From assembly GCF_963678635.1 (NCBI RefSeq), contig NW_026970606.1:64001-86352 (forward strand): DNA of 22,352 nt. The letters are read 5' to 3'. This stretch comes from Symsagittifera roscoffensis (lineage: Eukaryota > Xenacoelomorpha > Acoela > Convolutidae). The position numbers were made by a program, and so were the translations under genes. Below are positions 1-8,285 of this stretch, piece after piece. Below the pieces are notes generated by a model. It saw only the letters and a list, made by a program, of their open reading frames with translations, was not told where the DNA came from and ran no database searches. The stretch's first letter is position 1. Every line of letters starts with the position of its first letter.

Positions 1-57
1 TAATTTCGAAAACAAATTCTTCTATAAAAATTGTATGATAAATATTGTTTCAATAGA

Positions 58-126
58 CTCCATATATGAAGTTGTATGATAGGCATTTTTCTTGAGTGGA
101 CGTCAACCTGGGTAGTTAAACTTATA
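58..126. repeat. Right arm of inverted-repeat element (copy 1)
   Basis: This is the copy-1 counterpart of the right arm at 11211-11272. It contains GTTGTATGATAGGC and ends GTCAACCTGGG at 102-112. The matching left arm would lie left of the window. By itself this piece shows only half of the element. Confidence 0.6.
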
Positions 127-242
127 TGCATTTTGTGCCTAAAAAATCTCAACCAAAAAGGGAGGGGGTTATTGCAAAAAAGAGAGGGCATTATCGTTAA
201 AGCGATCCGTCAAACGTTGTCAAATCTTCAAATCATTATACA

Positions 243-657
243 CAGGTGAGGGGTTTAGGGGGTACGCAATTACATCAAGGTTTCGAACTTTTCATCAACC
301 AAGAGGTACCTCCTTTAATATTTTTTATGACCACGGTTTTTCGTAACTAGCCCTGAAATTTTTCTAAACACGCCTTTGACGCCAAAATATACAAAATTGA
401 AGGGGAATGCGCGCTGGAAAACGCGAATTTTCATTTAAAAAAAAATAAAACATTTCTTCTAAAATTTGCCTGCGGCGCTGAAAATTTTGTCTATATATGT
501 TTTTGTAGTGATTTGTGAGAGCTCGGAAACTCAAGAATATGGTCAATTTAACAAAAATTATGCCAAAAATTCGAAAATTTTTTGAAAATACTCCGCATCC
601 CCTCAAAAAAATCCTAGACTAGAAAAACCCCACTCGAGAAAATCCTAGATCCTCCTG
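243..657. mobile_element. M1: hAT-like non-autonomous element (MITE), copy 1
   Basis: The element starts CAGGTGAGGGGTTTAGG and ends with the imperfect inverse CTAGATCCTCCTG. It is flanked by a perfect 8-bp direct repeat ATTATACA at 235-242 and 658-665. An 8-bp target duplication with CAGGG-like inverted ends is typical of the hAT superfamily. At 415 bp it is too short to encode a transposase, and no meaningful ORF is present. It shares a GAGAGCTCG internal motif and a CTCGAGAAAATC motif near the right end with M2 and M3. Confidence 0.85.
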
Positions 658-665
658 ATTATACA

Positions 666-2352
666 CACATTCCACAATTTGTGCAGAGCTTGGTTCAAGC
701 CATTGCAGAACGGGGTGTGACTGATCACAGCTTTTCTTAAAACTAAAGACTTTCATTTTTCAGCTGGTTGCTTAATTTATCCTATTTTCAGTTTCTCATA
801 AACGCAAGTTTCAACTTGAAAGAATTGTTAGCGAATTGTATATATCTGCGAAATGAAACTATTAAAATAATGCTACTCGATACAGCTTCAGGTTTTCAAG
901 CTGACTTTCGTTTGGTGTTTAAAATCAAACACGCAGATTAGCCAAAAAATTGTTTCGATTCTTGAACAAAACAAAACTGCTCGTATATCAGGGCAAAGCC
1001 CTGAATGTTCCGACTGTCACTTAAGTTAAATCGAATATTTTTTAGGAAAAGGAAACATTGAAAACCCTATACATTTTGGACAATATCAATGTGTAAAATT
1101 TTGAGTCGTTCGAAGTTATTACGACCGATTAGCTAGCGTCAATTCAGTTTGGAACGATTTTGCTGTGCGGGATAATTCGCTTCGCTTAAATAATTCGCGT
1201 TACGCTCTCAGCATTATGAATAAACTCTCCACAGCTCACATAATTTAGACCAGACATGGCAAATTAGGCAATTAAAAAAACCCGCAGAACTTTATAAAAA
1301 ATCATCGCAAGGAAAATGTCTTTTTACATTTGAACTCAGAAAGTCAATATCTTCAATGGGTATAAAAAATTTAGTTGAAAATAATTATTTCGATTTGTGA
1401 AAATTGACTGAATAAAAAAACCACGCCGAGCATAAATATTCCGTTTTCTAAGAAAGTCGGAACAATGACTAAACACATGTGCTTAGCGTTTCATTTTCAT
1501 CTTCGACCAAACATCAAATCCTCTAATTAGCAGTTTTTGATGTTCTTTTTCATTCCATTGCAGGCTATAGACCACTAGCCTGCGATCAAACTTATATAGA
1601 TAGATATTTTACATGCCATTTTTTGGAAAGTTTTGTATTCAAAAATAGCCATTTATTAGATTAGATAGAAAGGTCCGCCCCTATCTTTCATACGAAATTC
1701 TAACCATTTTTGGATAACGGCGAAATAACCTGGCTTAGAAATCGTGCAAAAACGAATAGAGAAAAAGGCTCCGCCTGTTTACCCCACCTGATTTTACCCT
1801 TCTTTTTTATCCAAGTAGCTTTATCCTAGAATTTTCTTTCACCAAATCCTTTTTACCTCCCATAATATTTTATCTGGTTGTTGAAACGATCAATCAGCTA
1901 ACTTGAAAGGAAGTAATACTTTTGATCTTTGCATTTAAAAGGACATTTTTCTGGATTTGTTCAAGTGAATATAAATTAATTTAAGCTAACTTGATATATT
2001 AATAGCAATATTTCGCTAAATCCGATGAGCTTTGCGCTTTTTCGAGAACAGAGATGAGATATGAATCTGACTAGCCCAATCTGTTTCAATTATTCAAGCC
2101 AATTTTGCCATGAGAACGTTTCTGATTCATAGCTAACTACATCAAAGAACCACAATTGCATGGCTAGGTTGATACATTTCTAAAACCTCCATGAAAGTAA
2201 AATTGAAGAAAAATAAGTTTTCTATAAACCCTAATAATCCTTTATTAGGCTGTTTAATTAAAGTTTTAAAAAAATTAGAAAAAAAAAATTCTGCTCTCTA
2301 AACTCAATTGTAGTGGCAAACAATGATCGTTTTTAATAGTTGAATAAAAGCC
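666..2352. other. Stretch with no recognisable gene
   Basis: The sequence is AT-rich with stops in all frames and no ORF of note. The only structures I could pick out are the R1 hairpin repeat at 970-1016 and short A/T runs. It shows about 1% differences from its counterpart at 11810-13493, including an indel and several substitutions around 1930-2010. That pattern gives no sign of constraint. Confidence 0.6.
970..1016 (+). repeat. R1: 47-bp dispersed repeat containing a perfect hairpin
   Basis: It shares ~45 bp with 8221-8265, including ACTGCTCG and the end TGTTCCGACTG. It contains the perfect hairpin TCAGGGCAAAGCCCTGA at 988-1004 (7-bp stem, 3-nt loop). Similarity stops sharply on both sides. 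It may be the conserved end of a larger repeat. Its identity is unknown. Confidence 0.55.
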
Positions 2353-2409
2353 ATGTCTGAAGGACTGCCAGGCCCCCACTGCCATCCCAGTGACGGGCTC
2401 TGCTCATGA
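2353..2409 (+). other. GC-rich patch with 18-codon open frame
   Basis: In otherwise AT-rich DNA, the bases at about 2362-2404 are strikingly GC-rich. From ATG at 2353 they read MSEGLPGPHCHPSDGLCS and then stop. The same frame and sequence are intact in copy 2 (13494-13550). The reverse strand is also open through here. I do not recognise it. A fragment of an old repeat or exon is as likely as a translated short ORF. Confidence 0.3.
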
Positions 2410-2453
2410 ATTTAACTGCTAGTAAAGTGCAATTGTGAATAGATCACCAGTGG

Positions 2454-3181
2454 ATTTCCCTTCTACTGTCAGTTTTAATCAGTTCTAAAATACAGTTGGA
2501 ATATCATGATATGGATTTCGGGAAAAAATGTATTTGAGGCTTTTTTGTTTTTTGTCGAGCAGTTTTATCCAGAGTTGTTCTTGTTGGAACAAAAACTGAA
2601 TCGCCGTTTATTGCGCGATCGGTTGAGTTGCTGACAAAAATGCAACCAATGCTCTGCGTTTTTTGCTGAGAGTTTTCAGAAGTTGAATAATTTCGGGCTT
2701 TTGCTCACGCCCACAAAAATTTCCCGGCCATTGTTTCCTCGGTCCCTCATCCTTGACAATTTTGTTGTTCTCTAAGCAGAGGCGGATTTGGGGGAGGGGG
2801 GCTATCGCTTCTTTCCTCAGGGATTCGACCCCTTGCCGACCCAAAGGGTGCCTCCTTTTTACTATTTTGAAAAATCCATTTTGGTGACGCAACCTAAAAA
2901 TTTTCTAAAAGCGCGTTGAGCGCCAAAATTTACTAATATTGAGGGGAGCGCGCGCCAAAAAACGCGGTTTTTATTCAAAGTATTCAAAACAGGTCTAAAA
3001 ACGCCGTTATGACCTGTTTTTTCAAAATTTTGCATGTTACGCCTGTTCAGAACAGGGTCTTTTTGCATCTTTGAGAGAGCTCAGAAAATTATTTTGGTTG
3101 GCCTAATAAAAGGTCGAAAAAACTATCGAAATTTTTAGAAAACTCGCTCCACCCCTCGAGAAAATCATAGTTCCGCCCCTG
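2454..3181 (+). repeat. A1: ~730-bp block duplicated as A2
   Basis: The block matches 3953-4659 from the ATTTCYCTTC motif through to the last base of the embedded MITE, with substantial divergence. Shared segments include GGTTGAGTTGCTGACA, GCAACCAATGCTCTGCG and the 26 bp preceding the MITE. Similarity ends exactly at the MITE's right end. The duplication inside each unit is therefore older than the ~11-kb duplication, because both A blocks occur in both large copies. Confidence 0.8.
2777..3181. mobile_element. M2: hAT-like MITE inside block A1, copy 1
   Basis: It starts CAGAGGCGGATTTGGGGG and ends AGTTCCGCCCCTG, forming imperfect inverted termini of the M1/M3 type over 405 bp. The left flank is TCTCTAAG (2769-2776), the same 8 bp that flank M3. 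The right flank (AACGAGAT) does not repeat it, so the right side of the insertion site has been replaced. Internally it has GAGAGCTC and an AGGTCGAAAAA motif shared with M3. Confidence 0.75.
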
Positions 3182-3952
3182 AACGAGATTCATGGCATTT
3201 TGTTTAAAAGAGTCTGTGAGTGGTAGCTTTTGCTCCGTTGATATTAAATTTTTTCTCCGTTAATAATCAAATAATCATAAAAAATATTTTTTTTTTAGTT
3301 TTTTTTCTCAATTTGTTTTCTTTTTTTATCTCTGGTGGTTGCATTCATTTATTTAACTTTTTATGCCCACGCAGTTTTTCTTTTGTTTCCCTTAGTTTGA
3401 TGGCCGAAACGCTTTCCGTCGACAGCGTTTGCAGTTCGTGCAAAATCGGTCGTCGCAGTTTTTGGTCGTTTCATAAGACGGAAGGGAACATGAAGTATCC
3501 TAAGAAAGGTTTTGCCAAAAAAGACACCTTTCGACAATTTTTCTACTTTTTCTGGATCAATCAAGTTCAAGTCACAAGGTTGCTGAATTTTGCTCATCGT
3601 TATGTCAAAGGAAGACAAAGGAACACAAAGACATGGCTAATAGCTTTCTCATAGTCGAAGTGAATATAACGTTTTCAAGCCTAACTTTGAAGCCTAAATC
3701 TCAGGCCTAACTTCCTTAAATAGTTCAGCGATAAAGGATAAAACAACCAGATCACATGGCTTCAGAAACTTTTTTTAGAAAATGCACTGGAGCAGATTGT
3801 TCGAAGTCCAGTAAGATATTCTTTAAAAAAAAACATTTTTGGGCTATTTGTTCCGCAGCTGATCATAATCAACTAGAGTTAACTAAAACTTGAAAATGTG
3901 GGGTTTTAAAAAAATTAATTCAAGGGTCTGTAAAAATCACGATTTTGTCATA
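3182..3952. other. Spacer between A1 and A2 with one exon-like open stretch
   Basis: The spacer contains T-rich runs at 3283-3330 and the open stretch 3396-3654 described separately. It also has A/T-rich sequence with short direct repeats of GCCTAA at about 3679-3711. I see nothing else in it. Confidence 0.5.
3396..3654 (+). other. Exon-like open stretch, unrecognised (copy 1)
   Basis: A pyrimidine-rich tract (about 3371-3393) ends in CTTAG at 3391-3395, resembling a 3' splice acceptor. An ATG at 3400 opens an 84-codon frame to TAG at 3652. The peptide begins MAETLSVDSVCSSCKIGRRS and is rich in basic and aromatic residues, with a single CxxC at its residues 11-14. The frame is also open upstream through low-complexity T-rich codons from 3220. 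The opposite strand is open over 3361-3618 as well, so the strand is uncertain. No domain is recognised. In copy 2 one residue changes (T to N) and the AG becomes AA. This could be a decayed exon or transposon fragment, or a chance ORF. Confidence 0.2.
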
Positions 3953-4659
3953 ATTTCTCTTCCGCTGTCAATTTTAATTAATTCTAAAAAACAGTTGGAA
4001 TTTCATGATGGTGGATTTGGGAAAATTGTAATTGAGACTCTTTGTTTTTTGTCCAGCAGTTTTATCTAGAGTTGTTCTCGTTAGAACAAAGAACTGAATT
4101 ACCGTTTTTTGCATGATGGGTTGAGTTGCTGACACAATTGCAACCAATGCTCTGCGTTTTTTTTCTGAGAGTTTGCAAAAGTTGAAAAATTTCTCGGGCT
4201 TTCGCTCATGCCCACAAAATGTTCCCGGCCATGGTTTCCTCGGTCCTTGACAGTTTTGTTGTTCTCTAAGCAGGGGTGGATTTAGGGGGTGGGTGGGAGG
4301 TGCGGACGCTTTTTTCCTCAGGGATTCAATTTTGCTGACCGAAATCCAATTTATTGACGGAACCTTCAAAATTTCTAAAGGCACCTTCGGCGCCAATAAA
4401 CTAAAAACGCCGAAAAAACGCAGTTTATTGGTCAAAATTTTCTAAAAAGTGCTTAAAAACGCCTATTTTAGCCTGTTTTTTTTCAAAATTTTGCCTTTGC
4501 CTTTGGCGTACAATATTTGCCCAAAAAACCCCATGGTCCTCGTTTTGCTTTGGGAGAGCTCGACTTACCAAATTGATCGACCTAAAAACAGGTCGAAAAA
4601 GTTTTAGAATTTTTTTTGAGAAAGCGCCCCCCCTCGAGAAAATCCTAGATCCATCCCTG
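3953..4659 (+). repeat. A2: ~700-bp block related to A1
   Basis: This is a diverged direct copy of A1 (2454-3181). It carries a MITE in the same position relative to the shared 5' flank. Beyond the MITE it continues into TCTCTAAG, the intact right target duplication, so A2 keeps the original insertion site and A1 does not. Confidence 0.8.
4271..4659. mobile_element. M3: hAT-like MITE with perfect 8-bp target duplication
   Basis: The left end is CAGGGGTGGATTTAGG. The right end CCTAGATCCATCCCTG is its imperfect inverse. Perfect 8-bp direct repeats TCTCTAAG flank it at 4263-4270 and 4660-4667. At 389 bp it has no transposase ORF. A G-rich/C-rich subterminal zone lies at each end. The signature is that of a hAT-superfamily MITE. 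Confidence 0.88.
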
Positions 4660-4771
4660 TCTCTAAGTAAGATAAATTTTTTTATACAATTCCTAATGTT
4701 GAGTTTTCGGTGACGTTTATATCGGCAACAGTATGAAAAATAGAAGTCGCCAGATATAAAGATTGAGAACA

Positions 4772-6075
4772 GTGTGTGTGTGTGTGCGTGTTCTCCCCTC
4801 ACTTTGGCTTGCTAAGTTACTTTGCGTTCCTGGCTCAGTCCGAGAGAACTTTTTGCTTGGCGCTAAGGTAGCTGAGGTGCTAAACTTACTTATGCACTGC
4901 GCGCGAGAGGCCTTTCTGCAGAGGGGCAGAGCCATTCTGTTCATTTGCTCGCGCGCTTGAACTGCAGTGTTTGATGTGTTAAGATTAGTTGTTTCACTAC
5001 TTTTCAGGACCACTGACGCAGCTGGAGTCGTCGTTTGTGTGCTGCTGGCTCGCTGAGTGAAGAGGTTGGCGCCACAGCTTCTTACCTGGAGCGTCTCTTC
5101 TGCTTCAGATGTTCGAGTGTGTTTTTTTTACATCCCCTTAGGCTTGCTTAGTTTCTTTCGTTTTGTATTGCTTCTCAGTCCTTTTCTCTTTTGTTGGTTG
5201 CTAAGATTAAAGTAAGGTTGCTTGTTATTTGCGCCAACAAAACCATTTATGACAGAGGGGTAGCATGCAATGCAATGACCCTTTACTTTTAAGGGTTTAA
5301 TTTTTTGTACTGGTTTTAAGGACTTATTAAACAACTGTAGTAGTCGTCTGTATGCTGCTAGCCCTCTGAGTGGCGTGGTTGGTGCCACAGCTGATCCCCT
5401 GGTGAACTTGTTCTGCTTCAATTGTGTGTGTGTGTGTTCTTCCCTCCCTTGAGGCATGCTTGGGTTTTGTGCGTTTCTCGCTCAACTAAAGGGGTTTTCT
5501 GTTTTGCTTGGCTCTAAGCTTGCCGAGGTGCTAAATTTAATTTTGCGTTCCGCGCGTGAGTCCCTTCAGCAGATTGGTACCCATTCTGTTCAATTGCCTT
5601 TGCACAGTGTGTTTTGCATTGTTCTTTGTGAATTTAATTAAATTAATTACTGCTTTTAAGAAAAACTAGCGCAGCTGGAGTCTCGTCGTTGGTGGCTCTC
5701 AGAGTGGAATGATTCGTGTCAGGGGCTGTTCTCCTGGAGCGTGGCTCCTGCTGCAGTTTTTTCTACATGTTCGTCCCTCCTCTTGAGCGTACTTAGATTT
5801 TTGCATTGCTTGCTCAGCCTGAGGATTTTTTTTTGCTTTTCTGTTGCTAAGAATAAGGTTGCCTATTCTTTGCACGCGTGAGGGTTTTTTAACAAAAGGG
5901 TTGTAAAGCTGTGCGTCTTTGCGCACAGTGTGTAATGAATTTGTTTGCTTGTTCTGATATGTATTTTTATTTTAGTGCTTTTAAGGTCTACTGACGCAGC
6001 TGTAGTAGTTTTTGGTGGGCTGCTGGATCTCTGAGAAGCGTCGTCACTGGCACAGAAGATGTCGTCGTTGGCGTG
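4772..6075 (+). repeat. B: four diverged ~330-bp tandem units starting near GT runs
   Basis: Four units begin at about 4772, 5117, 5424 and 5754. Each has in order: a GT run or T-rich start, a CCCTC/TTGAG-like motif, TTGCT(T) words, GCTAAG, a CGCGYGAG or related motif, and then an anchor like GACGCAGCTGGAGTCGTCG. Anchors fall near 5018, 5334, 5671 and 5996, spacing ~315-340 bp. The first and third units carry true (GT)n runs (4772 and 5424) whose lengths differ between the large copies. A hairpin CTGTGCG...CGCACAG lies at 5909-5928. Frames are interrupted in units 2 and 4, so this is not a coding repeat. Family unknown. Confidence 0.65.
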
Positions 6076-6375
6076 GTGTTGGCTCTCTGAGTTGCGGTCG
6101 TTGCTGGCTTCAAGCAACGGTCGATTTTGCATTGGTTGAATCTAAGACTTATCGTAATTTAGGTGACGCTCTGAACCTTTTGATTCTCGTTTATCATATA
6201 TCCGTAAGTTGATCCAAAATAGACTTTTTGTCTAAAAAATCGGACAAGTTGCAACCCGTACTGAAATTTGTATTTGAATTCAAGTCTGGACATCGAAATT
6301 CCATGCAATTTTCAGATCTGTATCAGTCCTGTGGCATGTCTCTTTTCTCGTACTGATATGATAACTATGGAAAAG
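6076..6375. other. Spacer between B repeats and foldback array
   Basis: It contains a 7-bp-stem hairpin CGTTGCT...AGCAACG at 6099-6119 and a GTAAGT at 6190-6195. No gene was found. In copy 2, the junction corresponding to 6350/6351 carries 24 extra bases with a palindrome. Confidence 0.5.
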
Positions 6376-6451
6376 TCAGGTATGATCATGTCTGCTTCCA
6401 GTCTGGCCCATGTATGATCAGGCCTGTCCCAGGTCTTCAGATCTGATTTTA

Positions 6452-6625
6452 CATGATCATACCTGGATCAAACATGATCATACTTGACTTAACATGATCA
6501 TACTTGGACAAGAATGATCATACTTGACTTTACATGATCATACCTGGACCAGACATGATCATACCCTGACCAGACATGATCATACCTGACTTTACATGAT
6601 CATATCTGGACCAGACATGATCATA
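6452..6625 (-). repeat. Array 1: nine phased TGATCA motifs
   Basis: Motif starts are at 6452, 6473, 6493, 6513, 6533, 6554, 6575, 6595 and 6616, so the spacing is always 20 or 21 bp. Each motif centres on the palindrome TGATCA, mostly followed by TACCTGGACCAGA or TACTTGACTTTA. It is marked minus because its reverse complement matches array 2. Confidence 0.85.
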
Positions 6626-6669
6626 TAATTTATAATTCTCTCCCAGTGTAATTTGTGATTTTCTTGTTT

Positions 6670-6704
6670 GTCACCTGTCTTGTACTAAAAACAAGACACG
6701 TGAC
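6670..6704. repeat. Hairpin in foldback core
   Basis: GTCACCTGTCTTGT at 6670-6683 pairs with ACAAGACACGTGAC at 6691-6704, with 13 of 14 positions matching and a 7-nt loop. Flanking TTT/AAA extends the stem by three pairs. In copy 2 (17829-17863) one further stem position is lost. Confidence 0.75.
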
Positions 6705-6821
6705 AAAACTTGTAATTCTTTTCGAAAATTTATGATAAAATCTTTTTGTTTTGGTTTTTCAGAATAGAAACGGATAATTTCTAACAAAAGAAAAGAAATA
6801 ACTTTTCTCTAATAAAATACG

Positions 6822-6942
6822 TCATGTCTGACCAGGTATAGTCATTTCTGATCAGGTATAGCCATGTCTGGCCAGGTATAGTCATGTCTGAGCAGGTACA
6901 GTCATATCTGACCAGGTATAGTCATGTCTGAATCAGGTATAT
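6822..6942 (+). repeat. Array 2: six 20-bp repeats
   Basis: Starts are at 6822, 6842, 6862, 6882, 6902 and 6922. The consensus is TCATGTCTGACCAGGTATAG and the last unit is 21 bp. It is sequence-identical in copy 2. Confidence 0.85.
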
Positions 6943-7056
6943 TCTGTTATCGGCAATGTTTGCAGATGTGATCACATGTGAAACACATATGTCCAGAGCT
7001 GGAAAATAGCTAATGTCTGAAAGTTGTATGATCAGACGTGAAATTGTGAGAAAAGT

Positions 7057-7419
7057 TTGGTACTGGAAATGTTTTCATTAAGAGTGGACATTTGGTTGTA
7101 CGCCCTCAATGTTTCACCCACGTTTTTCAACCTTCGGTGCCATTATAATTTAACCTTGTTCCAAAGCATAGTAAAAGTTGGCAGTTTTGCCCTGTTTCTA
7201 AAAGTTAGACATACGAAGCTGGATTTAGAGCCATCACTCTTTTGGTATTTTTTCTTTTTGGTAAATTGTTTCCAAATATACCCAAATGATTTGATTTGGC
7301 CTGATTTTTTTACCTCAAAAAATTGCAAACTAGCCTGTTTTTTGCATAAGAAGGACTTTATCGAGAGCTCGAAAAAGCTATTTGCTCGTTATATCACAAA
7401 ATTGCCTGAGGTTGGTTAA
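7057..7419 (+). CDS. Hypothetical 120-aa ORF, unrecognised (copy 1)
   Basis: The ATG at 7057 opens 120 codons to TAA at 7417. The peptide is rich in F, L, K and C, with a hydrophobic stretch around residues 83-94 (FWYFFFLVNC region) that comes from T-rich DNA. No domain or motif is recognised. A 61-codon frame is also open on the opposite strand over 7143-7328. The ORF is identical in copy 2, but it lies in the tract that is identical throughout, so this is not evidence of coding constraint. It is most likely a chance ORF; a small lineage-specific gene cannot be excluded. Confidence 0.15.
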   Translation: MVLEMFSLRVDIWLYALNVSPTFFNLRCHYNLTLFQSIVKVGSFALFLKVRHTKLDLEPSLFWYFFFLVNCFQIYPNDLIWPDFFTSKNCKLACFLHKKDFIESSKKLFARYITKLPEVG

Positions 7420-7571
7420 ACTTCTGGAAATCACTGAGTTTGATAAATTACATATCGACGAGGAAAGTGTCCAACATTGGAGCAAATTAGCTTGTTATGG
7501 AGAGTTGTGGATTGGATGTACAGCTGCTTAAGAACTACACGCATGTCTTGTTACAAGTCTAGGTTGAATAC

Positions 7572-7620
7572 TGGTGCTTCACGCGCAAGCAATGAGCATG
7601 GATCGTTGTGGGTTTGAACC
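7572..7620 (+). mobile_element. Possible decayed tRNA-derived SINE promoter (copy 1)
   Basis: GGTTTGAACC at 7611-7620 resembles a pol III B box (GGTTCGANNCC). TGGTGCTTCACG at 7572-7583, 39 bp upstream, is a poor A-box match. The spacing suits a tRNA-derived SINE head. No tail repeat or target duplication was identified. Confidence 0.3.
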
Positions 7621-8220
7621 ACCGACCTTTCAACTTTTCATCCGGCAGTTTCAGACAACTTTTTTTCTATCCCATTACTCCCTCTTGCTGTGGTCAAATG
7701 ACTGGCTGTTCAAAATAAATAAACAACGTCATGCTTGATAGAGTTGACCAAAAAGTCACACTTTTTCAAAGATGAAGCATGTTTTCTCAAATGGTTAATC
7801 AGATAGTTTACAGCAACGCTCAAATCTATAATTTTCGAAGATAGACTACAACTTCAAAGAGTGAGAGTTTTTGAAAGAATTAGCGCTGGTGCTCGAAAAA
7901 TTAATCTAAAGAAGGCCGACAACTGGTACAGACTTTTCTTTAGAATTCTAAAGTTAACGGCTAATTACGAAATTGATGATTTCCATTCATTGAATTGTTA
8001 GAGAATATGAAGATGGCAGAAACACTTGTTTGCCAGCGTTTTCACTTCGAATCGGGTTAGTGAACTCTATCTTTGATAGGAAAATTTTCAAAAAGTTTTT
8101 TTTCCAACAATTTCAAATAGTGAACGAAGCATAAATCACAGGCTGACGCTGCAGATGTCAATTTTTAAAGCAGCTTAAAAACCACATTTTTAAAGCACCA
8201 ACATTTTTTGCTACAAATCT

Positions 8221-8265
8221 AACAAGACTGCTCGCATCAGGACGAAGCCCTGATTGTTCCGACTG
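8221..8265 (+). repeat. R2: second copy of the R1 hairpin repeat
   Basis: It shares ACTGCTCG, ATCAGG, AAGCCCTGA and TTCCGACTG with 970-1016. The hairpin is imperfect here (TCAGGACGAAGCCCTGA). It lies ~20 bp upstream of M4. Confidence 0.55.
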
Positions 8266-8285
8266 CCTGCTAAGGTCTATGGAGC

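Larger units (their letters stand above)
6376..6942. repeat. Foldback-like structure of opposed 20-21 bp repeat arrays (copy 1)
   Basis: Array 1 (6452-6625) has nine CATGATCATA-type motifs. Array 2 (6822-6942) has six repeats of TCATGTCTGACCAGGTATAG type, which match the reverse complement of array 1. A ~195-bp core separates them. An outlying motif at about 6376-6392 is in the array-2 orientation. The general layout recalls foldback elements or subterminal repeats of a DNA transposon, but no target duplication or transposase is seen, so the class is unassigned. Confidence 0.7.

Noticed and set aside
2608-2892. Minus-strand frames across block A and the MITEs (also 3974-4435, 13749-14066, 15238-15564, 15592-16146)
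   Set aside because: They run across MITE boundaries and repeat edges, differ in extent between copies because of indels, and show no domain. They are chance ORFs in repeats.
2769-3189. Target-site duplication for M2
   Set aside because: The left 8 bp is TCTCTAAG but the right is AACGAGAT. The left flank is shared with M3, so it is inherited and not evidence of an independent insertion.
3400-3654. Resemblance to the N-terminal part of a zinc-ribbon transposase (Merlin/ISXO2-like)
   Set aside because: Only one CxxC is present, with no second cysteine pair and no DDE residues. The likeness is too weak to name.
4840-4930. Possible tRNA gene around GGTAGCTGAGGTGC
   Set aside because: There is an A-box-like string but no proper B box at the right distance, and no acceptor or anticodon stem could be formed.
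5080-5100. Minus-strand splice donor CCAG/GTAAGA in B unit 1
   Set aside because: The matching site is destroyed in units 2 and 3 and no partner acceptor or open exon was found.
4763-6132. Similar peptides from B units 1 and 3 (LLGAKVAEVLNLL versus LLGSKLAEVLNLI)
   Set aside because: The similarity suggested a coding repeat, but differences fall about equally on all three codon positions, and units 2 and 4 have stops at the corresponding place. A noncoding tandem repeat explains it.
6150-6245. Spliced-leader RNA-like features: GTAAGT at 6190-6195 followed by a small hairpin
   Set aside because: No recognisable leader, promoter or convincing Sm site, and not tandemly repeated. A single GTAAGT is expected by chance.
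6452-6942. Regular short repeats resembling a CRISPR array
   Set aside because: Repeats abut with no unique spacers of constant length, arrays face each other, no cas genes are present, and the context is eukaryotic.
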